NCBI GenBank assembly: GCA_003554505.1
Contig: PWGS01000012.1
Span: forward strand, 1 to 6,162
Direction: 5' to 3'
From: Desulfonatronospira sp.
GTDB lineage: Bacteria > Desulfobacterota > Desulfovibrionia > Desulfovibrionales > Desulfonatronovibrionaceae
DNA: 6,162 nucleotides
Below, piece after piece: positions 1 to 5,213 of the stretch (its first letter is position 1; every line of letters begins with the position of its first letter). The translations under genes and the position numbers were made by a program. The notes below the pieces were generated by a model, which had not been told where the DNA came from, searched no databases, and was given only the letters and a program-made list of their open reading frames with translations.

Positions 1-28
1 CTGTATAAAATTCTCCCGCCTGGTATGT

Positions 29-55
29 TTGACACCCGCAGGTTATTTTTTTACT
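29..55 (+). promoter_or_regulatory. Candidate sigma-70 type promoter of dapL
   Basis: A perfect -35 hexamer TTGACA lies at 29-34. The best -10 match, TTTACT at 50-55, is only 15 bases away, which is short. Transcription would begin near 62, giving a leader of about 20 bases before the dapL ATG. A second possible -10, TATAAA at 4-9, has its -35 outside the window. Without the upstream gene it is unclear whether dapL has its own promoter or belongs to an operon. Confidence 0.3.
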
Positions 56-71
56 GGAAGCAAAAAATTAT

Positions 72-78
72 GGGAGAG
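72..78 (+). promoter_or_regulatory. Ribosome binding site of dapL
   Basis: GGGAGAG sits 4 to 6 bases before the ATG at 83. It selects that ATG over the in-frame TTG at 29, which has no such site and would add 18 residues unlike the family's N terminus. Confidence 0.75.
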
Positions 79-82
79 TTTT

Positions 83-1306
83 ATGATTTTGATCAATGAG
101 CATTACAACAAACTGACCGCATCTTATCTTTTTGCCGACATTGCAAGACGGGTGCAGAAGTTTCAGGATGAAAACCAGGATAAGTCCATAATAAAGCTGG
201 GCATTGGAGATGTCACCCTGCCTCTTCCTTCCGTGTGTGTTCAGGCCATGCACAGGGCAGTGGATGAGATGGCTGAAGCCGGGTCTTTCAGGGGATACGG
301 CCCGGAACAGGGCTACGATTTTCTGCGGGAAAAGATTGCCCGGCACGATTTCCAGAAACGCGGGGCAGAGATTGCCCCTGACGAGATATTCATCAGCGAT
401 GGAGCCAAGTGCGACACAGGAAATATCCAGGAAATTTTCAGCACCGACGTCAAGGTGGCAGTACCGGATCCTGTTTACCCCGTATACGTGGATACCAACG
501 TCATGGCCGGAAGGACCGGGGAAATGCAGGATGGCCGCTACAAGGGACTCGTCTACCTGGAATGCACCCCGGAAAACGGCTTTGTCCCTGAACTGCCCCG
601 GGAAAAGGCGGACCTGATATACCTGTGCTACCCCAACAATCCTACCGGAGCGGGAATCACCAGGCAGGAACTGCAGAAGTGGGGGGACTACGCCCGGGAC
701 AACAAGGCCCTGATCCTGTTTGATGCCGCTTACGAGGCCTTTATCCGGGATGATGCCATGCCCCGCAGCATCTTTGAAATTCCCGGGGCCAGAGAAGTGG
801 CCGTCGAATTCAGGAGCTTTTCCAAGACCGCGGGGTTCACCGGAACCAGGTGTGCATACACCGTGATCCCCAAAGACTGCCGGGCCTATGACAGCCAGGG
901 TCAAAAGACCATGGTGCATGGCCTCTGGAACAGGCGGCACAACACCAAGTTCAACGGAGTGGCCTACCCTGTGCAGCGCGCTGCAGAAGCGGTCTACAGC
1001 CCGGAAGGACAGACTCAGGTCAAAAACAATATCGATTATTACCTGAGTAACGCCGGAATTATCCTCAAGGCCATGCAGGACCTGGGCTATGCATGCACCG
1101 GAGGGGAAAACTCTCCTTACATCTGGATTCAGAGCGGATCGGATTCCTGGAGCCTGTTCGACGATCTACTGAACAAGGCCGGCGTGGTGTGCACCCCGGG
1201 GACGGGTTTCGGCCCCTGCGGCCAGGGTTTTATCCGCATCAGCGCCTTCAACAGCCGGGAGAATGTACAGGAAGCCATGCAGAGGATCAGCAACGCCTTG
1301 TCATGA
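83..1306 (+). CDS. dapL: LL-diaminopimelate aminotransferase
   Basis: This is a pyridoxal-phosphate aminotransferase (class I/II fold) that converts tetrahydrodipicolinate directly to LL-2,6-diaminopimelate using glutamate. It replaces the succinylase or acetylase steps of lysine and peptidoglycan synthesis and is cytosolic. The 407 residues match the usual length of about 410. Visible DapL signatures are an N terminus of the INExYxKLxAxYLF type, [11 protein letters not shown] at 39-49, GYGPEQGY at 71-78, [10 protein letters not shown] at 105-114, YPNNPTGA at 183-190, and FDAAYEAF with Asp214 and Tyr217 for the cofactor ring. The Schiff-base lysine is Lys248 in [12 protein letters not shown], and the substrate-carboxylate arginine is Arg385 in GFIRISAFN. 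The start at 83 is chosen by its ribosome site and by family alignment from memory. The gene converges on cls with three bases between the stop codons. DapL occurs in many anaerobic Desulfobacterota, chlamydiae and plants. The family assignment is very secure. Confidence 0.96.
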   Translation: MILINEHYNKLTASYLFADIARRVQKFQDENQDKSIIKLGIGDVTLPLPSVCVQAMHRAVDEMAEAGSFRGYGPEQGYDFLREKIARHDFQKRGAEIAPDEIFISDGAKCDTGNIQEIFSTDVKVAVPDPVYPVYVDTNVMAGRTGEMQDGRYKGLVYLECTPENGFVPELPREKADLIYLCYPNNPTGAGITRQELQKWGDYARDNKALILFDAAYEAFIRDDAMPRSIFEIPGAREVAVEFRSFSKTAGFTGTRCAYTVIPKDCRAYDSQGQKTMVHGLWNRRHNTKFNGVAYPVQRAAEAVYSPEGQTQVKNNIDYYLSNAGIILKAMQDLGYACTGGENSPYIWIQSGSDSWSLFDDLLNKAGVVCTPGTGFGPCGQGFIRISAFNSRENVQEAMQRISNALS

Positions 1307-1309
1307 TTT

Positions 1310-2740
1310 CTAAAGCAACGGACTGAAGATCTTGACCACTCCCTCGGTCATCCTTTTGTATACCGGCCGTCTTGACCACCAGGTCCGGCCGGCCTTGAAG
1401 GAGTTGTTTTTGTAGCCTTCCACCAGCATACTCAGTTCGTAGCTGAACTGCTGGTCAAAGATTATGCTGACCAGTTCCATGTTGAGATAAAAAGAACGGA
1501 TGTCGAAGTTGGCCGAGCCCACGATGGCCAGGGAGTGGTCCATGGCAATAATTTTTGCATGCAGCATGCCCTCCCGGAAGAAATACACGTTGCCCCCGTT
1601 GCTTAAAACAACCCCGCAATAATATGCGCTGGCCTGATCCACAAGAAGGTGATCGCTTCTGTCGGGAACAATTATGTCCACTTCAACACCACGGGCCGAA
1701 GCCAGCCTGAGGGCCGTGATCAGGCCTTCATTGGGGATGAAGTAGGGTGAAACCACCGAGACCTTGCGCTGGGCGGAGTTGATGGCCTGAATAAGCAGAT
1801 CCTGGAACCCGTAAGTAGGCCTGTCCGGCCCTGTAGGCACAACCTGTACCGCGGCCGTACCCTCGCTGGTTGATGGCGGATAGATATACGGATCTTCCAG
1901 CAGCTCCTGAGTCTCGTAAAACCAGTCCTCTACGAACACCGACTGCAGCTGTCTTACGGTAGGACCCTGTACCCGGGTCATGACGTCATGCCATTCCCCG
2001 GCCTTCTTGTGACCGAACCCGGGATCAACAATATTCTGTGAGCCCGTATACCCCACCTGGCCATCGATGACCGCCAGCTTTCTATGATTGCGGATATCCA
2101 GCCTGGCCAGCCGCATTCTAAGGGGATTGGCAGGGAGGGCATTGTGTACCTGTACTCCCTGGTCCTGCATCCACTTTCCCAGACCGGAAAACATGCCCGC
2201 GGATCCCACGGCATCCGCCAGAACCCTGCAAGTAACCCCTCTCCGTGCTGCCTGTCCCAGGGCATGGGCCACTCTTTGCCCTGTAAAATAGTCCCTGAAT
2301 ATATAGAAAAGAAGGTGCACATGGTTTTTGGCCTGCAGTATATCTGCGATCAAAGAATCAATGAATTCTTCAGTATCGACAATCAGCTTCATACGGTTGC
2401 TTCCAAGAAGCGGCAGTCCCCCGTGCTTTTCAGCCAGATGCACCAGGGTCTGGTGATCCGAATTTACCTGACACCCTTCAAAATCCGGTGTGGTCAGGTA
2501 ACTGGAATTGGTCAGGTGAAAATTCCTGTGTTTTTTTATGCGGCGCGACAGCCTTGGACGGCTCAGGCCGTGTTCTTCCAGGAGCAGATACAGGATAAGC
2601 CCCGGCCAGGGCATTAAAAAAATCACCGCCAGCCAGGCCAGACATGTGGAGGGATTTTCCTGGCGCATTCCGATTACCGGAATCATACCCAGGCGGATAA
2701 CCCACCCTCCAAGACTCCAGATCATGGATTCCGCCAGCAT
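1310..2740 (-). CDS. cls: Cardiolipin synthase (phospholipase D superfamily)
   Basis: This membrane enzyme joins two phosphatidylglycerols into cardiolipin and glycerol. The 476-residue protein has the standard Cls layout. Two N-terminal hydrophobic segments lie at about residues 6-24 and 33-54, followed by a basic stretch (SRPRLSRRIKKHR) expected on the cytosolic side. Two phospholipase D domains follow. The first HKD motif is HRKLAVID with His219, Lys221 and Asp226, followed by GYTGSQN. The second is HAKIIAMD with His394, Lys396 and Asp401, followed by VGSANFDIRS. Both catalytic sites are intact and the length fits ClsA-type enzymes of about 480 residues. The start could be GTG at 2743 or the adjacent ATG at 2740. 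I prefer ATG because GAGG at 2748-2751 is then seven bases away rather than four. The gene ends three bases from the end of dapL with no terminator hairpin between them. Which Cls subtype (ClsA, ClsB or ClsC) it matches is inferred from the two membrane segments, which favour ClsA or the Gram-positive Cls type. Confidence 0.94.
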   Translation of the reverse strand: MLAESMIWSLGGWVIRLGMIPVIGMRQENPSTCLAWLAVIFLMPWPGLILYLLLEEHGLSRPRLSRRIKKHRNFHLTNSSYLTTPDFEGCQVNSDHQTLVHLAEKHGGLPLLGSNRMKLIVDTEEFIDSLIADILQAKNHVHLLFYIFRDYFTGQRVAHALGQAARRGVTCRVLADAVGSAGMFSGLGKWMQDQGVQVHNALPANPLRMRLARLDIRNHRKLAVIDGQVGYTGSQNIVDPGFGHKKAGEWHDVMTRVQGPTVRQLQSVFVEDWFYETQELLEDPYIYPPSTSEGTAAVQVVPTGPDRPTYGFQDLLIQAINSAQRKVSVVSPYFIPNEGLITALRLASARGVEVDIIVPDRSDHLLVDQASAYYCGVVLSNGGNVYFFREGMLHAKIIAMDHSLAIVGSANFDIRSFYLNMELVSIIFDQQFSYELSMLVEGYKNNSFKAGRTWWSRRPVYKRMTEGVVKIFSPLL

Positions 2741-2747
2741 CACTGGG

Positions 2748-2751
2748 CCTC
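2748..2751 (-). promoter_or_regulatory. Ribosome binding site deciding the cls start
   Basis: On the minus strand GAGG (within GTGAGG) precedes consecutive GTG and ATG codons. Its spacing is four bases to the GTG at 2743 and seven bases to the ATG at 2740, so the ATG is the better start. Confidence 0.5.
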
Positions 2752-2794
2752 ACTCGGATTGAGGTTAATCAATTTCCATCAGCAAACGAGTTTA

Positions 2795-2823
2795 AATCTA
2801 TTCATGGTGGTGTGCGGTTGCAA
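2795..2823 (-). promoter_or_regulatory. Candidate cls promoter
   Basis: Reading the minus strand, TTGCAA (2823-2818) and TAGATT (2800-2795) are separated by exactly 17 bases. That resembles -35 and -10 elements and would give a leader of about 45-50 bases. The site lies between the rbp terminator and cls, where a promoter is needed if the terminator works. Both hexamers are imperfect, so this is a candidate only. Confidence 0.35.
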
Positions 2824-2828
2824 ATCTC

Positions 2829-2845
2829 AGCTGCAAGCTGCAGCT
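2829..2845. repeat. Short inverted repeat upstream of cls
   Basis: AGCTGCA (2829-2835) and TGCAGCT (2839-2845) are perfect complements around a three-base centre. They lie directly beside the A-tract of the rbp terminator and just upstream of the candidate cls -35. The pair could be an operator half-site pair or a small hairpin in read-through RNA. No function is shown. Confidence 0.4.
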
Positions 2846-2883
2846 AAAAAAAAACCATCCCGGGGACTCCCGGGATGGTTTTT
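2846..2883 (-). terminator. Strong intrinsic terminator of the RRM gene
   Basis: A 15-base-pair perfect stem (2850-2864 with 2869-2883) closes a four-base loop at 2865-2868. Its core is CCATCCCGGG paired with CCCGGGATGG. On the minus strand it is followed by a run of nine T (2854-2846), partly used in the stem. It begins about 22 bases after the RRM stop codon. A five-T run on the other side could also give some termination of plus-strand transcripts. It separates rbp transcription from cls. Confidence 0.9.
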
Positions 2884-2904
2884 GCAAACTATGGAAAATC
2901 CCTT

Positions 2905-3159
2905 TTAGAAGCGGGATTCTCTTTTGGGCTTGGCAACGTTGACCTTGATGCTGCGCCCCCCGTAATCCTTGCCGTTAAGTGCTTCAATGGCTTCATCGGC
3001 ACCGTTTTCCATCTCCACAAAACCAAAACCACGGGACCGGCCGGTCTCACGGTCTTCAATGATTTTGGCTGAACTTACTTCACCAAATTCGGCAAAAGAA
3101 TCACGGAGTTGGGCCTCGGTTGTGCTCCAGGGCAGATTGCCCACGTACAGATTGGTCAT
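2905..3159 (-). CDS. Small RRM-domain RNA-binding protein
   Basis: This 84-residue protein is essentially one RNA recognition motif. RNP2 is LYVGNL at residues 4-9 and RNP1 is RGFGFVEM at 43-50, with the aromatic residues (Tyr5, Phe45, Phe47) that stack on single-stranded RNA. A short basic tail (AKPKRESRF) follows, without the glycine-rich tail of the plant and some cyanobacterial proteins. Family knowledge: bacterial single-RRM proteins of this kind bind RNA in the cytosol, and those of cyanobacteria are often cold-induced. No target can be read from the sequence. The start is supported by AGGAG nine bases upstream, across a run of eight T on the minus strand. The gene stands alone: a long AT-rich region lies upstream and a strong terminator downstream. 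The family call is secure; the cellular role is unknown. Confidence 0.93.
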   Translation of the reverse strand: MTNLYVGNLPWSTTEAQLRDSFAEFGEVSSAKIIEDRETGRSRGFGFVEMENGADEAIEALNGKDYGGRSIKVNVAKPKRESRF

Positions 3160-3202
3160 AAAAAAAAGCTCCTAAAAAAGTAAAATAAATAATCATCAGC
3201 CC

Positions 3203-3224
3203 CAGGCTACACACTTTCAGCCTG
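3203..3224 (-). repeat. Inverted repeat in the presumed 5' leader of rbp
   Basis: CAGGCT (3203-3208) and AGCCTG (3219-3224) could form a six-base-pair stem with a ten-base loop, about 44 bases upstream of the rbp start. Its position fits a structured leader that could influence translation or RNA stability, as in some cold-inducible genes. That role is inference. Confidence 0.4.
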
Positions 3225-3320
3225 ACAACATAGACTAATGATCAACGCAGATGTCCTTTTAGTCCCGGCAGGCGATATATGCAAGCTTTTTCTGCACTTT
3301 TTTTTTATTTTTTTGAGGTA

Positions 3321-3348
3321 AGAATATCAGGCTATTAGCTTATGAAAA
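3321..3348 (-). promoter_or_regulatory. Candidate promoter for rbp
   Basis: On the minus strand TTTTCA (3348-3343) and TATTCT (3326-3321) are 16 bases apart, each matching four of six consensus positions, with A/T-rich DNA further upstream. Use of this site would give a leader of about 155 bases that starts with an A-rich tract and includes the 3203-3224 inverted repeat. The evidence is weak because the whole region is AT-rich. Confidence 0.25.
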
Positions 3349-3474
3349 TTGATTTTTTTGCCTTGTCATCAAACGGGGCATGATTTAAATTGACTTTTCT
3401 ATATTACATTTAACAGATGTAAACAAAGTCGTAACTATTCAGCAGGGTTTGTGTCTGCTCATACTCTGGTAACG

Positions 3475-3558
3475 GGTATCGGTATCGGGGTGGAAAAAAT
3501 CGAAAGGCGATGTCTTGCGGGACGTCTCCCAACATTTTCGATACCAATCCCGATACCG
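3475..3558. repeat. GGTATCG / CGATACC inverted-repeat block
   Basis: GGTATCGGTATCGGG (3475-3489) contains two tandem copies of GGTATCG sharing a G. The right side has CGATACC at 3539-3545 and CCCGATACCG at 3549-3558. CGGTATCGGG (3480-3489) is a perfect ten-base complement of 3549-3558, and GGTATCG at 3475-3481 complements 3539-3545. Inside, ATCGAAA (3499-3505) complements TTTCGAT (3536-3542), ATGT (3510-3513) complements ACAT (3532-3535), and GGGA-CGTC-TCCC (3519-3530) can form a tip hairpin. The result is a nested, partly alternative fold in a non-coding spacer. ACAAAGTC at 3423-3430 recurs at 3594-3601 and may be a flanking duplication. It could be a small non-autonomous repeat element (REP or MITE type), a structured RNA, or a protein-binding array. 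Confidence 0.55.
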
Positions 3559-3724
3559 CCCCCGACAAAGACATTATCACAGGTAACACTTGCACAAAGT
3601 CTTGCTTTACCGTAGCCAGAAATCAGCTTGTGAAACAGTTGGCTCCAGCAGTTTTATCTTTTGCTTTATTTACTCTGTCTGTTGAACTTAACAAGGATAT
3701 GGCCCGTATTCCAGACTCGGGACC

Positions 3725-3732
3725 GGGAGGAG
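3725..3732 (+). promoter_or_regulatory. Ribosome binding site of the SagB-like gene
   Basis: GGGAGGAG lies just before the ATG at 3736, with its GGAGG core five bases away. It selects this ATG over an in-frame upstream start at 3661, which would add 25 residues unlike the family and has no such site. Confidence 0.8.
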
Positions 3733-3735
3733 ATT

Positions 3736-4509
3736 ATGTCCGAAAAAAAACCCGGACGGAACTTTCTAAAGGATTCCCTGAGAAAGCAAACCGACTTTTC
3801 CAGGACTGATCAGAACAGGGGCGTGCCTGCTCCCCCCCCGCAGAAGCCCTTTGATTCAACTCTTCACAGGGTGGCTTTGAGCACAGAGAAAGAGTGGAAG
3901 GGATATATAAAGGATCTCAGCCTGGACAGGATTATCTCCAGCCGTAAAAGCAGAAGAAAGTACTCGGACGAACCGCTGCAGATTCAGGAGCTTTCTTTTC
4001 TGTTGTGGGCAACTCAAGGCATTCGAAAGCAGAACAATGATTTTACAGCCCTGAGACATGTGCCTTCAGCCGGGGCCAGGCACAGCTTTGAAACCTATAT
4101 ATTCGCCCGCAATGTACGAGGGCTTGAACCGGCTCTCTATCGTTTTCTGCCTCAGGACAATGAACTGGTTCTTTTAAAGACCATCCCCAATATGACGGCA
4201 GACCTGTCCAGGGCGGCTTTCGGCCAGAAGTTCGTGGGTCTTGGTGCTGCCACCTTTGTATGGTCGTGCATACCATACCGCATGGAATGGAGGTACGGCC
4301 CCACAGCCTACAGGGTGATTCTCATGGATGCCGGGCACGTATGTCAAAATCTGTATCTGGCATGTGAGGCCATAGGAGCGGCCACCTGTGCTGTGGCCGC
4401 CTATGACCAGGAAGCAATGGATGAGCTGATAGGCCTGGATGGAGAAGAGGAGTTCGCCATTTATGCGGCACCGGTGGGCAAGGCTCTGACTATTCCAGAC
4501 CTGATCTGA
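3736..4509 (+). CDS. SagB/ThcOx-type nitroreductase-family flavoprotein
   Basis: This 257-residue protein belongs to the nitroreductase fold, SagB/ThcOx branch, whose members are FMN-dependent dehydrogenases. Residues 1-60 are a polar, proline-containing N-terminal part. The FMN-binding start is RKSRRKYSDEPL (Arg70, Ser72, Arg74 expected near the FMN phosphate), then LSFLLWATQG at 86-95 and the VPSAG segment at 109-113. GLEPALYRF (129-137), FVWSCIPYRMEWRYG (174-188), LMDAGHVCQNLYLACEAIG (196-214) and the C-terminal GLDGEEEFAIYAAPVGK (233-249) are characteristic of the branch. Family knowledge: SagB proper oxidises azolines to azoles in RiPP toxins, but many single-gene members act on unknown substrates. 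No cyclodehydratase or precursor peptide gene is in the window, so a RiPP role is not supported. After VPSAG this protein reads ARHSFE, where relatives usually have ALYPLE. It converges on the DsrE-like gene with a 13-base gap. Confidence 0.88.
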   Translation: MSEKKPGRNFLKDSLRKQTDFSRTDQNRGVPAPPPQKPFDSTLHRVALSTEKEWKGYIKDLSLDRIISSRKSRRKYSDEPLQIQELSFLLWATQGIRKQNNDFTALRHVPSAGARHSFETYIFARNVRGLEPALYRFLPQDNELVLLKTIPNMTADLSRAAFGQKFVGLGAATFVWSCIPYRMEWRYGPTAYRVILMDAGHVCQNLYLACEAIGAATCAVAAYDQEAMDELIGLDGEEEFAIYAAPVGKALTIPDLI

Positions 4510-4522
4510 ATACAGCCTGAAC

Positions 4523-4870
4523 TCAAAAAGTTATTATTTCGTATCCCCTGTCCTGGTACCCTGCCATGCCCGGATGCCCGTACATGTCATCCAGAAGCGG
4601 CAAGCTTTGGTCCCGTGCAGACTCCAGGGTTTCCATCTTGTGGGAACATGCCCTGCAGACTCCATAAACCAGGTTTTTTTCTTTGACCTTTGACCATAGA
4701 CCACTTAGAGGATGTTCGTCCCTGACGAGCTCGGGAATAAGTTTTGTGGCCGAGCCTTCCACCACTATTCCGGCTTCCTGTCCTTTTTCACTCATATCCA
4801 GGGCATTGAGAAGGACATGAATAAAACACATGGGATCACCGTTGAACACGAAAAGGACTGTTTTTCTCAT
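4523..4870 (-). CDS. DsrE/F-like small protein with a CxxC motif
   Basis: The 115-residue cytosolic protein resembles the DsrE/DsrF-like fold. It opens with a beta strand and loop (TVLFVFNGDPMCF, residues 4-16), continues with a helix, LLNALDM, and the strand AGIVVEGSATKLI (33-45). GVCRACSHKM at 70-79 contains Cys72 and Cys75, and YGHPGMAGY (97-105) precedes a terminal strand GYEIITF. Family knowledge: DsrE-type proteins carry sulfur or persulfide on a conserved cysteine in oligomers, while stand-alone relatives are common in sulfate reducers with no assigned role. Cys72 and Cys75 fit a thiol or persulfide site, with Cys15 as a third cysteine; this is inference. The start is supported by GGAGG four bases before the ATG. 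It is a single gene, with divergent DNA upstream and the convergent SagB-like gene downstream. I see no membrane segment or signal peptide. Confidence 0.82.
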   Translation of the reverse strand: MRKTVLFVFNGDPMCFIHVLLNALDMSEKGQEAGIVVEGSATKLIPELVRDEHPLSGLWSKVKEKNLVYGVCRACSHKMETLESARDQSLPLLDDMYGHPGMAGYQDRGYEIITF

Positions 4871-4932
4871 AAAGCCTCCATTTTTATGCGACTTAAAAAA
4901 TAAATTCAGATAAAAATTTACCGTTATTATTT

Positions 4933-4959
4933 TTAATATCTTTTAATCTTAACCGTCAA
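4933..4959 (-). promoter_or_regulatory. Candidate promoter for the DsrE-like gene
   Basis: On the minus strand a near-perfect -35, TTGACG (4959-4954), is followed by AT-rich DNA in which TATTAA (4938-4933, 15-base spacing) is one -10 option. TTAAAA at 17-base spacing is another. The leader would be about 55-60 bases. The -35 is good; the -10 is ambiguous. Confidence 0.4.
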
Positions 4960-5022
4960 GCCTGGAAAAGTCAGGGCAAAAAAAAACCGAGTTATGCATG
5001 GATTTGATCACAACAGTTATGA

Positions 5023-5052
5023 TTCCTGTTGCTTCTTATATTTTTTTATAAT
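5023..5052 (+). promoter_or_regulatory. Candidate promoter for the methyltransferase gene
   Basis: A perfect -10 hexamer TATAAT lies at 5047-5052. The -35 is poor: TTCCTG at 5023-5028 with 18-base spacing is the best match. Transcription from here would leave a leader of about 155 bases. In such T-rich DNA a chance match is quite possible. Confidence 0.3.
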
Positions 5053-5213
5053 ACTGGTTATCTCTGCGACACTTATTTATGCCTCAAAGGGGCTGGGTCT
5101 TCCGGCACCCACTTGCAGCTGGAAATCAGGTCTGGGTGGCACACACTCATATTTAATTTTTAACCTTTGCCATAAGCAGACTTCACTGCAAAAAACTAAC
5201 CATTCGGAATTTC

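Larger units (their letters stand above)
3160..3735. other. Long AT-rich intergenic region between rbp and the SagB-like gene
   Basis: These 576 bases separate two divergent genes. From the left they hold the likely rbp leader, an inverted repeat at 3203-3224, a long T tract near 3298-3314 (A-rich on the rbp strand), a possible rbp promoter near 3321-3348, a weak plus-strand -35 like TTGACT at 3390-3395, the GGTATCG inverted-repeat block at 3475-3558, and the unremarkable leader of the SagB-like gene. Reading frames of 61 and 99 codons cross the repeat block, but they have no ribosome site or recognisable product and I do not call them genes. Confidence 0.6.
4871..5213. other. AT-rich intergenic region between the DsrE-like and methyltransferase genes
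   Basis: These 343 bases separate two divergent genes. The left two thirds are strongly AT-rich and hold the candidate promoters described separately. From about 5085 to 5150 the DNA is GC-richer, resembling coding or former coding sequence, but I cannot name a product. A 103-codon plus-strand frame from 4994 encodes one hydrophobic stretch but has no good ribosome site and overlaps the methyltransferase by 92 bases, so I do not call it. No RNA gene or terminator is evident. Confidence 0.5.

Noticed and set aside
1..99. Open frame entering from the left edge and ending at TGA 97-99, which could be the tail of an upstream gene.
   Set aside because: The 32 visible codons match no family I recognise, would run into the dapL start, and coincide with promoter-like sequence. 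There is too little to call a partial gene.
68..940. A 290-codon minus-strand frame across dapL.
   Set aside because: It is antisense to a secure DapL gene, has no family motif, and is explained by codon bias of the real gene.
2084..2617. A 177-codon plus-strand frame inside cls.
   Set aside because: It is antisense to the intact cardiolipin synthase with both HKD motifs and shows no recognisable domain.
3284..3314. Possible plus-strand terminator formed by TGCA...TGCA followed by a long T tract.
   Set aside because: The stem is only four base pairs, and no plus-strand gene lies upstream to be terminated.
3410..3595. A 61-codon minus-strand frame through the repeat block.
   Set aside because: Its central residues (PPRYRYPLP) simply translate the tandem repeat. 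There is no ribosome site or homologous product that I know.
3510..3809. A 99-codon plus-strand frame running from the repeat block into the SagB-like gene.
   Set aside because: It lacks a ribosome site, its sequence is dictated by the GATACC repeats, and it overlaps the SagB-like start in another frame.
3736..4870. A RiPP azole biosynthetic cluster suggested by the SagB-like gene.
   Set aside because: No YcaO/cyclodehydratase, precursor peptide, protease or transporter gene is present. SagB-like singletons are common without such clusters.
4964..4980. CCTG...CAGG followed by an A-tract as a terminator.
   Set aside because: The stem has four base pairs, the homopolymer is A on the plus strand, and on the minus strand the T-run precedes the stem rather than following it.
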